From NCBI GenBank assembly GCA_918026815.1, contig CAKJVC010000017.1, positions 1,054,001-1,118,000 on the forward strand: a stretch of 64,000 nucleotides of DNA. The letters run 5' to 3'. A program made the translations under genes and the position numbers. This document shows positions 35,750 through 47,839 of the stretch, in pieces (the first letter of the stretch is position 1; each line of letters opens with the position of its first letter). Below the pieces are notes generated by a model. The model had not been told where the DNA came from, ran no database searches, and worked only from the letters and a program-made list of their open reading frames with translations. This stretch comes from Chalara sp. BL73 (taxonomy: Eukaryota; Ascomycota; Leotiomycetes; Helotiales).

Positions 35750-37512
35750 ATGACGCCTGAAATAGATGGGCTGGCGCAGAGGAGATATCGGAATCGGCTT
35801 GCTCAGCAGAAGTACAGTGAGTCCCCCCTGGCTTGCGCTTGCAAGATACAAGTGCCAATCAGCTAAGTCCTTTCGTATGTCTAGGGCAGAGAGTGAAATC
35901 GTATATTGAAGACTTGGAGAAACGGGCGGGCACCGCGACGGCTGCCACGGACCCAGCACCAACGGTCAACAGGCTGGCCAGCGAAGATGTCGCTTCCATC
36001 TATCCCTTTACCAGGCAACATGGCAGACCTGGCGGAGTAGCCGCTTTGATCCATCAGCCGGCCACGGCACCTAGCAACTTGTTACAGACATACGAGCCTG
36101 CTCCAATAAGTGCTAACACCAACTCATCATCTACCACCACCACAAACACGCAAGCGTCGATCCTTAAGAGGCAACCTCGTATCAGCGAAGGAGCCTTTTC
36201 GTCTTCCCCCGAAACCCAAAACATTCGATTTCCTCCTCAAAGGCCAACGTCCGTTTTGTCGGATGACCATGATTTCCTCAGAGGTGGTTCCACCTAATCT
36301 TATTCCCAGTTGTCTTCATCCTGTAGTGGCTTATGATGATCTGCTAGATCTTCCCTCGAGCTGTCTTTAAACACGCTCAAGCTAATACTTTTTCATTCAA
36401 CAGCCTTTTCACCCTCAACCGATCCTTTTTGGGACAATCAGAAGATCCCGCTATTCCACGATATTGAGGATATGGATATACAAAAAGACACTACCGAAAT
36501 GCTTGAATCTCTTCGTTACAGCTTCGGTGACAGGTACGCATCTGGCTATAATCTTTTTTTTTATAGGAAATAGACTTAAATTCATGAATTCTAATTCTAT
36601 ATGGTATTCAGACAAAGCACGAGAGATGGTTCGAACGCGCGTGACTCTTCCGCCAAATCAGGCACATCCGGCTCAATTTCCGGCCTGCCTAACTTACCAG
36701 TACTAGACCGTGCGAGTCTGGAAGCCCGCATGGAATATTTACTGAGGTCTATTCAGGCTGCAGGGTTCGAGAGCGTGGACTTGTTCGTGTCTAGCTACTA
36801 CACTGGCCTATTCAAGGAACGATCCACGGCAAAGATGGCGCAGGTCGGTGGTCGATTTGTTTCCTTAGGAGAGGTTCTCCTTATCTTGGATTTTAGAAAT
36901 AGCTGACATTGATTCAACCAATCAAGGAGGCCAGCCGTAAAAACGGACTGGCGCAGGTCCTCGAGGAACTGCAAACCAAGGTCGGCTCATGGTCGATGTG
37001 GGAATCGTACACTTATAGGGGTACGATAGTCAGGTCGGCCGGATGCCTGATTGCGGAAGAGTTCCAACGCCTCACCAAGAAGAACTACAATTGCGAGATT
37101 GAGCTGCAGCAAAATCTACCCCGCACAGGACAAGACCCTGGTGCGGTAGACGAGAGTCCGATGTTACAGCAGCTGCGACCTGCGGCCGCAGAGCTGAAGA
37201 ATACCCTGCGAGACGAGGTACCCTCTAGCTTTTTTTTCTCCCCCTGTTCCTCTGAGAAGTGTTTGCCGTGCTGATGGTGGAACTAAACAGATGCCCAACT
37301 TGTACGCCTTCACGTCAATGTTAGTGGCACAAGACTCGCCAACTCCACAGGCAACGAGAGTGCAGCTATTGCTGGCGACCATAGCAACTATCATGGCGCC
37401 TGGCGAGGAGTCGCTTCAGGAGGTAGCAAACTGGGTCCACCGCCGTGCCAACTCCAGGCTACCCACGAGCTCCAGCGATTCGCCCCCGAGCGACGAGTGT
37501 ATAAGTGGATAA
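35750..37512 (+). CDS. bZIP transcription factor, likely cluster regulator
   Basis: Exons are 35750-35816, 35885-36283, 36404-36533, 36612-36843, 36903-37217 and 37291-37512, giving 454 aa. The basic region reads RRYRNRLAQQKY then, across the first intron, RQRVKSYIEDLE. It contains the bZIP signature Asn-x7-Arg (NRLAQQKYR). A Ser/Thr/Pro-rich middle section follows. The C-terminal half includes GFESVDLFVSSYYTGLF and a WSMWESYTYRGTIVRSAGCLIAEEF block, found in fungal bZIP proteins tied to secondary metabolism. The second intron's donor (GTGGTT) is weak and that junction is the least certain. It is divergent from the NRPS with only transposon debris between, so regulation of the NRPS is the natural inference. 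No ankyrin repeats are seen, unlike the TOXE type. Confidence 0.82.
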
Positions 37513-38542
37513 GAGGAAGTTTTGTCAAATGATATTTCCTTGAAGAATAGCGATAAAATGAACAGCAATTGACTGAGATGCCACTTAGAAGTGGCGAAAA
37601 CCCTTATATACCACCCTCTTTGTACGCGTATGACTCATATACCATGATTTTTAGCTAAGAAGCTAATGCAAGTATTTCTATACTCCAAATTTAATAAATC
37701 CTCGCTTGTCTTTTGCAAACCTTTAATGTATTAGTAAGCTACCTCTTAATTACCTAATATAAACCTTGTTATTGACTAAAAGGTTGATATTATCACTTCT
37801 TTGTTTATGGTTGAAGTATTTAAATAAATCATGAAAAGTAAATAGTATTGAACTATAAAAGTAACATCAGTAAGTTAATAATTAAAGCATTTGATTTTTA
37901 GCTACAAGGCTATATTAGTAGTTGTACTTCTCTTTTTTTATATTCACATTAGGCATATCCGTACCAAATATGTAGTATATGGTGGTTGTCAACACTTTTG
38001 GGTAGCATCCCAGTCAATTGCCGTAAATGAAAATAGGAGGATTTTCGGCGAGCCAAAGACCGCTTATCTGCCGGGACTGGACAAATAAACCTGGCGTTTC
38101 GGGGCGTTTTAAAAGAAAACCATTACTTTCTGGATATAGATACCAGGCAACTGCAAGAAAATGTCACGATTATCACGTGATCAGCTCGCATATGTTCCCT
38201 AACTAGGACTAGGACTCTGTTCGTGACCTGTAACTCATCATCTGCCGGCAATGCTATTGAATCGAATAATATTACTGAAAAGGCGGCAGGCTATTTATTC
38301 ACTACGGTCTGAAGTGAAACCATTTCGCATTATTCAGACATTTCAACTTTAACTTTTCTTTCAATTCTATTGGAGCTATGCCCCTTTGCATTTTGAATTA
38401 TTAGGGGGTAAGTTTCTAAGTGTGCCGTCGTGTATCTTGGCATGCCAAGTGACGGGCTTAAATGAGGAATATAATATTGTAATAAAAGATCAAAAAACTA
38501 TATGAAACTCCCGAGGCTCTAAGTAATTATATCAACACTGAA
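37513..38542. other. AT-rich convergent intergenic region
   Basis: This 1-kb region lies between the 3' ends of the bZIP and glycosyltransferase genes. It is AT-rich and I see no gene. Confidence 0.5.
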
Positions 38543-39799
38543 TTAATCGTCTTCCGATGTTTCTAGAAGGCCCGCTACTAATAGTTTTTCTCGGATTGGC
38601 GGAAACTTGACGGAAGAAATCTTCCTGTCTTGCGTAAAGTTGCAGCTGACATATCGCAGGTACTCGCCGAACGTATTTGGGCGGCAGTCCGCATCGTGGT
38701 TTTCTGGCCGATCCCACAAGTCTGCCAGCGTGGGAACATCATGCTCCCTCCAATGGTACAGCTTCACCATTGCAGCGCTCGAGAGCAGGTGGATAAACAG
38801 CTTTTGTGCCTCCTGATATACTTCGGAATCCTGATCTCGATCGTAACGTGTGCTAAACAGCTGAAACTGCTTCGGTCCGCAGTCGTTGGTGAGCATCGCA
38901 GCCGACGCAAACTCTTTGTAGTCGATTAGGAGCACGCGATTCTTGCAGTAGCTCGGGCCACTGAATCCATCGTGGGGATCCTCGAGCAGCCGCAGCCGTT
39001 CGTACGCTAGGTAGACCTGGAAGTAGTCCAGCTTGTCGCCCGGAGCCCCCTGGAATACAGACGCAATATTCCCATCGCGGACCAGGTGCCGGAAGAGGGG
39101 GTGGGCATGTATGCCCCTCTTACTGCTCCTTCCAGCCCAAGCGGCAAGCTGGATGAGCATCCACCTCTTAATGAAGCCGTTTCCCTTTCGACTAGCGATC
39201 AAGAAGCTCTCAGCGATTCCCGACTTCAGCGTTGCGTCGGCAGATGCCACTGCCACCTCGAACCTGGATTTGGGGTCCTTCAGAGCGGTCCAGAAGATCT
39301 GGTCGAGATGAATGAGCAGGATGATGCCCACGTCCATCCAAACCCCGCCGTGCTGGTACAGGCATGGCAGGCGGATGATGTCCGAGGTGCTGGCCCCGTC
39401 GTATCCACCGTCGGGTTTTACCGTGCCATTCAGGAACTCCGGCAAATTGGCGGGATGCAAGAAATGTCTAAAGTTGGCTGCGGACCCGTCTGCCAGATCC
39501 AAGACGCGGACTGTCCACCGAGGGCCAAGAGCTCTCGCCCACCCCACCACATTACGCTTCTGCCAAGGGGGCATCGCCTCGAATCCAGAATCCCAGAACG
39601 CCCATACATTCTCTTCCGAAGTTACGGGGGGTGGATTGTTGATACATTGTATGATTTCTGCGTCGGAACGCTGGTCTCTATGAGACAGAGGCTTGACTTT
39701 CGGACAAAGAATTTCGGTAAGGTAGTGGGCAGCCTCGATTTTTTCCATGTTGCTATTATTCATAGCACTTAGGATGCGAGGGAAGGGTAGATAGAACAA
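38543..39799 (-). CDS. Glycosyltransferase of the capsular-polysaccharide-synthesis type
   Basis: An intronless frame of 418 aa. The core motif spans residues 136-158: ASTSDIIRLPCLYQHGGVWMDVG in two halves, matching the S-D-x-x-R...Y-x-x-GG-x-[WY]-x-D pattern of the Caps_synth/GT32-like glycosyltransferases. Asp140, Arg143 and Asp156 are the expected sugar-nucleotide and metal residues; the third position of the DxD is Gly158 instead of Asp. Upstream, VWAFWDSGFEAMPPW is the usual first strand block. No signal peptide or membrane segment is convincing. A second start at 39763 is possible. Its place between regulator and transporter suggests it glycosylates the peptide or a precursor; cell-wall glycan work is the alternative. 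Confidence 0.78.
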   Translation of the reverse strand: MFYLPFPRILSAMNNSNMEKIEAAHYLTEILCPKVKPLSHRDQRSDAEIIQCINNPPPVTSEENVWAFWDSGFEAMPPWQKRNVVGWARALGPRWTVRVLDLADGSAANFRHFLHPANLPEFLNGTVKPDGGYDGASTSDIIRLPCLYQHGGVWMDVGIILLIHLDQIFWTALKDPKSRFEVAVASADATLKSGIAESFLIASRKGNGFIKRWMLIQLAAWAGRSSKRGIHAHPLFRHLVRDGNIASVFQGAPGDKLDYFQVYLAYERLRLLEDPHDGFSGPSYCKNRVLLIDYKEFASAAMLTNDCGPKQFQLFSTRYDRDQDSEVYQEAQKLFIHLLSSAAMVKLYHWREHDVPTLADLWDRPENHDADCRPNTFGEYLRYVSCNFTQDRKISSVKFPPIREKLLVAGLLETSEDD

Positions 39800-41131
39800 C
39801 TTGAATTTTGTGTGAAGCTAAGCAGGGCTTAAAGCAGTAGAAGGTTGCGGCATCTCCCCTCTGTACTGATTTGGGACTGCATTTATTCGCATCTCGAGCT
39901 GCTTTCGATAATGCTTCGATGGCGCGTACTTTCAACTAGCTGACTCGTGTCACGCTCTGTTAGAAGCTGGTTATGTAGGATTTGGCACACGTCATTTATC
40001 TTGTGTATGTATGTATGTATGTAAGTATTTGTGTATGTGCATGAGAGGCATGGTGATATATGCGTCAAGTTATATACATGCGGTTGACCTATAGGGGCAC
40101 AGGTTAAGACCACTAAACTATACTTGGATACATTAGCGAAAAGCCCAGACTATGTGGCCCATGGCGCCAAGATTGTAACGTAATCTGTTAGTCAAAGGAA
40201 ATGGGGCTTCTTTTCGCGTATATTTACAGATGGTATTGACTGTTTTCCCTATCTAGACCCTGATGCAATAGAACAATTATCAACATTGCGAGAAAAGAAA
40301 CACGTTCGTCGATAATAGCTGTGTGATTAAAGCCACGTTAGCTATAACCGATAGGCACCATCTCCCTACAATCTATATATTCATAGTAATTAATTCAAAA
40401 ACAAGTTATGAATTTTGAAAAATGCATGGAGATGTTTTCGGTTTCGTTCCATCGTTTCAGAGGTACTGTACATGTATAGTTCTCGCCCGTTGAGATGCTT
40501 GGCAGAGAGAAATGTGTTGGTGTGGGGAAAGCGAGAATGCGGGGAATATAGTAATCTTACACCAAATTCTATTAAGTTTAGTTTATATTGATCAAACTAG
40601 TCAAATACCGCCTTGCCACGAAGGCCTATTCGGCTGTATAATACAAGAAGTGGAGGGTCTGTATAGTAGATACTGCCGAGCGGCGGGCCTAATGCGTTCT
40701 AGCTCCACACACATACCTCTCGCCTTTATCATCGTCACGTGACACTCCAGAATTAGTTAATTCTTCCAATAGAGACATCGAACCTACATATAAAAATGCC
40801 GACTATAAAATTGAAGCAGAATAGTGAAAAGATTTTATTTTATTTGTATAACAGTTAAAAGTGAAAAAATGAAATAAAATATAAATGTTTTGACATCTAG
40901 ATTCAGTTAATCGGCTCCAGTGATCTGGTGGATTTATTTACCTGGGCATACTTAGAGCGAGATGGGTAGCTAAACTACTACATAGTAGGGCAAGAATTTG
41001 GATTGGTGAAGTTGGTAATTGATCTTTTTATTGGCAATTCATTTGTTTTGTTAATAGGTGAAAACAGAACTAGAACTACCATGAATGACCTTTTTCTTTT
41101 TTTGCTAAACAGAAAAAGGAGTATACATTAT
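39800..41131. other. Intergenic region upstream of glycosyltransferase
   Basis: 1.3 kb of AT-rich sequence without a gene. It contains a GTAT microsatellite and separates the glycosyltransferase promoter from the 3' end of the transporter gene. Confidence 0.5.
40003..40022. repeat. (GTAT)n microsatellite
   Basis: Five near-perfect tetranucleotide units, continuing as degenerate GTAAGTATTTGTGTATG to the right. Confidence 0.8.
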
Positions 41132-44100
41132 CTATTCCTGTCGATCCCAAAGCTCACGAAAGATGCTTGGTCGTGCCAAAAGTTCGTCGGGCGAGCCAGT
41201 CTCAATCATACGCCCCTGGTCTAGAACCACGATCTTGTCAAAGTCCCGGATGGTGCGCAGGTGATGTGCCACGGCCACAACCGTCCTACCAGCGAACTTG
41301 TCCCTCACCACCTCCATCATCTTGGCCTCGGTAGCAGCGTCCACGCTAGACGTCATCTCATCGAGCACCACGATGCGCGACTTGCTCAAGATCGGCCGTG
41401 TCAGGCTAAAGAGTTGCCGCTGTCCCCGGGACAATGGGATTGTGTCCATTTGGGCGCCAAGCCCGCCACCCGCGACGACAACGCTCCGGATCCCCACTTC
41501 TTGTAGTGCCGATAGTATGGATTCATTCGAGTGCTCGGAGAAGGGATCGGCGTTGAATCGAACCGTGCCCGAGAGTAAAAGCGGTTCTTGTGGCATCGCA
41601 ACGAACCTTTGACGAACTGTGTTGCGGGGTATCGTCTTCATGGAGATGCCATCGATGAAGATGTCGCCGCTTTCTATCTCGGCCAGTCTCAGGAGGGCGA
41701 GAATGAATGTACTCTTCCCACTGTCATGCGTTAGAATTCAGGTAGGTCCACGGCATAAACGAATGGTACGAACCTTCCAGTGCGACCACAAATACCGACC
41801 TTACTACCTGGTGGGATTCTTAAAGAAATTTCTTTCAATATAAGCGCCGTTCCGACTCTGTATCCCAAATATTTTCAAGTCAGAGTCTGTATAGAATGCA
41901 CAGCTTTACCAAGAAAAAGGGTTGTAACACTGACTTGTAACTACTCGATAGGCCATTTATCTCTATACCTCCTTTGGAAGGCCACTCTGTCGGCGGCGGC
42001 GACTTCTCATCAAGTGCATGCTCACATGGAGTATCTGCTTCAAACCTTTTCACACGGGAAATCGCACCAAGTGAAGTCTCCAAATCGGCCCAAGTGCGGA
42101 TAAGGTAGGTGAGATCTAGACTGAAGGACAATATACTTACCAAGGAAACGCCTACGGCCCCTGCCGATGAGTTATTTAGCTGGGTGGCAAGAGCTATAAT
42201 CGTAGTGGCGACCCCCGCCACGAGCAAGTCCAGAACGAGATTAAGCCAGCGCTGGATGCTATACATCAAGTAAAATGGTCTCTGCGAGGTATTTAGGAGG
42301 GCGTTATTCTCTCGGATGCATGAATCCTGCCATCCAAATGTCCTGATTGTGATTAGTCCCTGCAGTGTCTGCAGGAAATTTGAATAGAGCGGGGATTTTG
42401 CTTCGAGATCGAGTAATCGGATCTGTCGCGAAGTCCGCAAGTAGAACTTCTGTAGAACGTAGAGAATGAGGATCAAGGCAGGGTACATGATTTGAGCCCA
42501 CTTAGAAGCGAGCATGATCAGAACCGCTCCGACTATACAAACTCCCGCATTGAACAGAGTATCCAAGAAGGCAAAGGGAAGTTGCAAGCAGATCATGGAC
42601 ATATCCTGACTGAACCGATTAAGTATCTGGCCGGTATCTGTGGAGACGAAAAACCAGTACGGAGCCTGCATCGTTGCCTTGAGGAGCCTGGCGTGCAAGC
42701 TGTTGGAAGAACGAGGAATTCCGTATCCAAAGAGGATGAAAATCGCCAACGAAAATGAGATTAGGCATATGCCACAAAACATGCCGTATATACCTGCGTA
42801 CATGTTGGTATGAACGCCTGGGCTTGTCGTTTCGGCATTTGACCACCAATTGAGCCAAATTGTAGGAAATCTCAGAAATACAGCGTAGATGCAGATGAAA
42901 ACGGCCGTGCCGATAAAGCTGGCCCATCCAAGTGCCACAACATAATAAGCGTATATCCGAATATCTCCATTCTGGCGGCTCAGTTCCGACTGCGTATCTT
43001 GTGGGTCTAGCTGTAGCTCGCTTTCCCCCTTTGGTTCCGCCAAGTCAGCTTTGCTGTCCTTGGACGACGATAACGAATCGGAGTCTTGTGGGAATTGGAG
43101 TTCCATGTTGACATCACTGAAGCATGTAATGGTGGATGGTGGCCCTTGCTCTACTATAGTTCCTCCTTTCCCCATAATTATCACATTATCTGCTCGCCGA
43201 GCATAGCGAACTGCATACTATTAGTATATCTTCATGTAAGAGTCAGCCAGACTAATCTATCTGTCTGCGATCCATACCCGAATGTGTAGCTAGTAAAACA
43301 GTAACACTCTGTTTGCGTAGCAAGCCATTACTTCCAAATACATTATTGACAATCTCCTCCTCCGTCTTCGGGTCCAAGCCACCCAATACGTCATCCAGTA
43401 TAAGGAGCTGTTTGCGAGAGTAGATCGCTCGAGCAAGGCCCAGCCTTTGTTTCTGCCCACCACTCAAGCTTACCCCATTGCTTCCTATGACAGTCTGGTC
43501 CCCCGCCGGTAGTTCGTTTAAGTCGGAACAGAGGACGCAGGCATTCAGAACAGTAGCATACCAAGTTTCGTCGAAGTCGGTATTGGCGATGATGAGCTGT
43601 TGAATGCTCAGATTCGGAAGCCAGGGATCTTGAGCGCAGTAGCCAATATTCAAAGACGGACGTCGGTTCATTGAACCTTTGATCAGACGAAGTTCATGAA
43701 GAAGCGCCAGGAGTAGCACGCTTTTCCCACACCCAATATGGCCAGTCAAAACGGTCCAGGTGCCTCCCACAATCGATATGTTAATATCCGAGAGTATAGG
43801 ATCTGGAATTGACCCAAAGGCGAAATCGCCGTTTTTCACCACGATGATGGCATCTCTCTGATTTTCATCACTTACCTCTGAAATATTATCCAGTTCTAAA
43901 CCGGTGTCAGCACTGCCAAGAGAAAGCGCACCATTGCCCTTGTAGTTGGGTGTGTATTGGGATTTATCACAGCTGGAAATATACGTCTGGATTCGTTGAA
44001 AGCATGCCATAGCAGCGGCAATCTGAGGAACTGCTTTTGCAATGGCCTGGATAGGGCTTGCGAGAAGTGACACTAGTGCCAGCGAGGTAAATGCCAAAGT

Positions 44101-45860
44101 TGGATTCAGGTTCACCGTCGACTTAGCCCGTATCACCAGAACATAGGTTATCATGGTGATTACCGGAATAGTGACTTGGGACATGCCAGAAATGATCGTA
44201 GACGCCCCCAGCACTTTCCGAAACCTGGCGGACACCTTGAGCTCGGTGATGCGCAAGCCCTGAAGCTCTTTTTCAACGCACTCGGAAAGTCCAGTTATTT
44301 TGATCCCTTTCATATTGGATAGGACAGATGCAGTGGCGGCCACCCGTCGCTGTATGGCCTCTAGCCATGCCTTTTGCGCCTTGCCGGAGACCTTGCGCAT
44401 GGCCATTGAAACAGACACAAAGACTATACGACCACAACACATGCATTAGTCAATCACATAGTACAAACGAAGGTGGAAAATACTGCCATCTAGACAAAGC
44501 AGATAAGGTAGAAAGCGTCCTTACTTAGCGAAATGACTATGGGAGCAATAAAAGCCAATCCGATCTGATTGTAGAGCAGATAGGTAGCAATTCCAATCTC
44601 GACAGGACTAGCCCATACGCTATCAAAGACCTCAAACCCCGAGGCTATAACTTCTATATCTGTACTCATTAGCGTAAGAGCCGCCGACTCGGATGCGGTT
44701 TTCGTGTCCAGGTTGAGCGTCGTGGTGTAGATCAAGCCAACCATGCTTCCTCGAATCATCGTGATGAGACGGTATAAATTGTGTCGGAACAGCGCAGTTG
44801 TTAGAGCGATTCCAAGGTATATCAGAGCAGTTGCACCGATCAAGGCACGGCCGTTGTTTGTCTTTGTCGGACTGTCTGGGTCCAGTAGCAGCGAAACGGT
44901 CTTTTCAATCAACAGCGGTTGGCAAAAGCTAAAAGCAATAAAGCAGTAGCGGTAAAGAATGATGGTAACAATTTCCTTCCAGAAACATTTGAGGATAGCC
45001 AGCAACAAAGCATGGGTCGAGTTCTTCGTGCTCGACTCCCACGAGCGCCGAATTCTCGGCTCCACGTGGCCCGACGTGAGTTTTTCATCAAGTGGAAAGA
45101 GATCGTCTAGCTCAAGCCTGGCGCAGGAGCCTTTAATCAGCAAAGAGTTGAGCCACCAGAAAAGACTTCTGTTAAGCACGCCACCTAGTGCTTCCGGCGA
45201 GTATTGAGAATATGGTTCTTTGAGGATTTGACGTTTTCCCGTAATCTCTACCAAGAGAATGGCGACTTTCAAGCCGAGCCCAACGGTGAAGACGGCCGCC
45301 ACGGTGTTATTGTTCTCCCGAAGCCATAGGGTTCGCGCCTGAGCTACGTCGAACAGAATGGAGAAGATTAAGTAAATGCTTAGAACGGCAGAGGGCCGGA
45401 CCGACCTGCTGTGCTCGAAGTAGGAGAGCGCCGCAAGTAATAATCCAGCTATCACGGACAGCACCGATGCGGGCAAGGATAGTTTGGTTGGGTTATTCGT
45501 AGATGGTGCCCAAATTACAATGAGCGCCAACTGCACCGATATATAACACCATATCGAAATCTGTCGTGGTTAATATGTTAGCCTAACAAAGCCGAATTCT
45601 CCCCAAACGTCAGGCCGACGACCCGGGAAATGAGTTACCTGTTTTCCTACTCTCAACCACCAACCTGCGTTTGGTATAGTCTTGACGCTCTGCCGCCAAA
45701 AATGGTAGAGGTAAGCAGCAGATGCTACGATGGCAATCCCAGAGGGAACGATTGAGAGAATAGCTTGTTCGAAAAGAAGAGTGAAGTCGAGCCCACCCCT
45801 GCATGAAACTGCTACCTGCGGCCCAAAGACGTTATCCGCTTGGGGATCACAGACGCTCAT
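41132..45860 (-). CDS. ABCC (MRP-type) ABC transporter
   Basis: Exons in coding order are 45639-45860, 44525-45560, 43278-44423, 41935-43210, 41774-41857 and 41132-41720, giving 1,450 aa with consistent phases. The first exon supplies hydrophobic N-terminal helices typical of the TMD0 of fungal ABCC proteins. NBD1 has Walker A GHIGCGKS, signature SLSGGQKQRL and Walker B LLILDDVLGGLD. NBD2 has Walker A GRTGSGKS, recreated across the last intron, signature LSRGQRQL and Walker B IVVLDEMTSSVD. NBD1 has Asp where the catalytic Glu should be, and NBD2 has a degenerate signature. This fits the ABCC pattern of one degenerate site. Likely a vacuolar or plasma-membrane exporter of the peptide product or its conjugates. 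Confidence 0.92.
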
Positions 45861-47839
45861 TGTATGAGTGAGAGGAAGAAGAAATCGGCTTTACAGAGGT
45901 GCTTATTCGAGTAGTGCATACATGTATTGCTGGGTAGCAGATGCTCTGGAAGATTTCGAACTCCAAATCATCGTGTTCTTGTGGCTCTCGAAATAATGTG
46001 ACCATCCTCATCGGATACCAGACGGTGGGTACCGTGGCCAATATCATCTCATCTCATCTTCTCATCAGATGCGCGTAGGCCGTTAACAGATCGAGCGACA
46101 TTTATTAGATGTATATTATGTAATGCAGCACTCACTCATCGCTAATATTACATACATCTTATATACAGTGATTGGACGTTAGGGTTAGCGGTGGCGGGGG
46201 TCGGGTGCGGGGAGAAAGGTAATAGTAAGTAAATAAATCAATAAATACATAAATAAAGAAATAAGCTTGATTATAATATTCTACGGGCGACTAAATATAG
46301 GGCAGGGAATCCGCAATCGGTTCATGAAGACATTGGGCGTGCTACTCAGGGATTCAGATACCATATTACACTTGGTTATAGCTCGTCATCGTGAAGTGCA
46401 TGTACCCACAATGTCCTTGACCAATATTAGGGTCGTGGCCCTGTCGACAGTCCTGCAGCCCCTGCAGAAATTATCTGCAGGTCCGTGTGTCCATCATTAG
46501 GGGATGCTGCGCCGCAGCAACGATGGAATGCAAGGCGCCTCACCGTTGTCGAACAGATATGCACAGTCGCGGCCATGTACATACAGTACAGTAGTTGACG
46601 CACCGAAATCTTCAGCCCGCCCTGGAGTGGATAAAAAGGGGCAACTAATTGGTTCTGGTTCAAATTCCAAACCTTCAGATTCCCCATTTCCTCCCCACCG
46701 TGCCCCGAGTAGCAAACAGCTTCCACAAGTAACCTGCCACAAATTCTCCATGAGCTCTGCCACCTACGTAGGATTAATTGCCTTGCACCCACGTCTCTTC
46801 GACAAGTCTTCTCTGGTCGTCTCTATACGGGGAGATCTTGTGTCGGAAGCGCATTGCCGATGGCTCCCTTCCCCGCATTGTCAAAACACACCGAGGTAGT
46901 CAACATAAATCTCCGCGGATGGCGCCGCTGGCCAGATGTGCCGTCGCTCGAATCGGGGGACAGCACGTGTATCGCATGTTCCCTGGCCAGTCCTTTGTGG
47001 CGAGGGTGAGTGTGCGAGTAAGCTTCCGCCTTGATTTGAACTCCAGAGGACCCCACTCTCCTGAGTATTGGCCGTGCATCGAATGCTGGACGAACGGTGT
47101 GCCTAGGATAGTATCTCTTGGATAACATGGATCTCAAGAGAAGCAGGACGGGATTCGAGGAAGGCTTGGTACTCTACTCGAACACTAAACTGCCATCTTC
47201 TTGACTAGCTGCTTTGCAATTCTCCAAGACTTGGCGTGACTCCATGGTCGATACCCGCGATACTTGTCGGAATATTCCAGATGTAACAACTCACGAAGAC
47301 GCTGCCACTATAAAGGGTGGGCTTCCTCGATCTGGCCACCGTGGACGAGAGTAGGACCTGAGGGTTAAAGCAGTGCTTCCGAAATCACTTGTTTTGAGCG
47401 TCGTCGCCACATGACGAGTGTAAAAGAGAGCTTCCTGTCGTCGTTCGTCTACGAAGAAGAAAGGATGATCAGTGACTAAGATGACTACAAGTTCTTACTG
47501 TACACCGTTAGTAACATCGGGTGACTAAATATGGATGCACGCATGTTGTGATAGATAGATGACTTGCATAACCTTAACAATAACCTTATTATACCCTGCA
47601 TGACAGCATACTCTACATTACCGCCCGTGCACGCACCATTTGTTTACTTTCTACATAGCAACCCAACCCAACCGAACGGCAGATCCAGTCGGTCCCTTAA
47701 CGTTATACTCTTCATTACATTACTATATTATGTATGCATTATATATACACTATACCCCTTATGTTCCAAACATCCGGTCCTACGACCAGCCGGAAGTAGC
47801 GCAACCAAACGCTAAAATTCATCCAATCCATCCGCTAAT
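45861..47839. promoter_or_regulatory. Divergent promoter region of transporter and Ade4 paralogue
   Basis: This 2-kb region lies between two genes pointing away from each other. Short frames near 46430-47140 have no recognisable content. The shared position would allow joint control of the exporter and the Ade4-like gene. Confidence 0.4.
46221..46265. repeat. Degenerate AAAT-type microsatellite
   Basis: A run of TAAATAAA-like units (GTAAATAAATCAATAAAT and similar), imperfect throughout. Confidence 0.65.

Noticed and set aside
35750..37512. TOXE-like bZIP-ankyrin regulator, as found with cyclic tetrapeptide clusters.
   Set aside because: The basic region fits, but the C-terminal half has no ankyrin repeats.
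46175..46190. Telomere-like GTTAGGGTTAG.
   Set aside because: Only about two units, with no array; chance occurrence.
46427..47137. Overlapping frames on both strands upstream of the Ade4 paralogue.
   Set aside because: No motif, no consistent exon structure; treated as promoter region.
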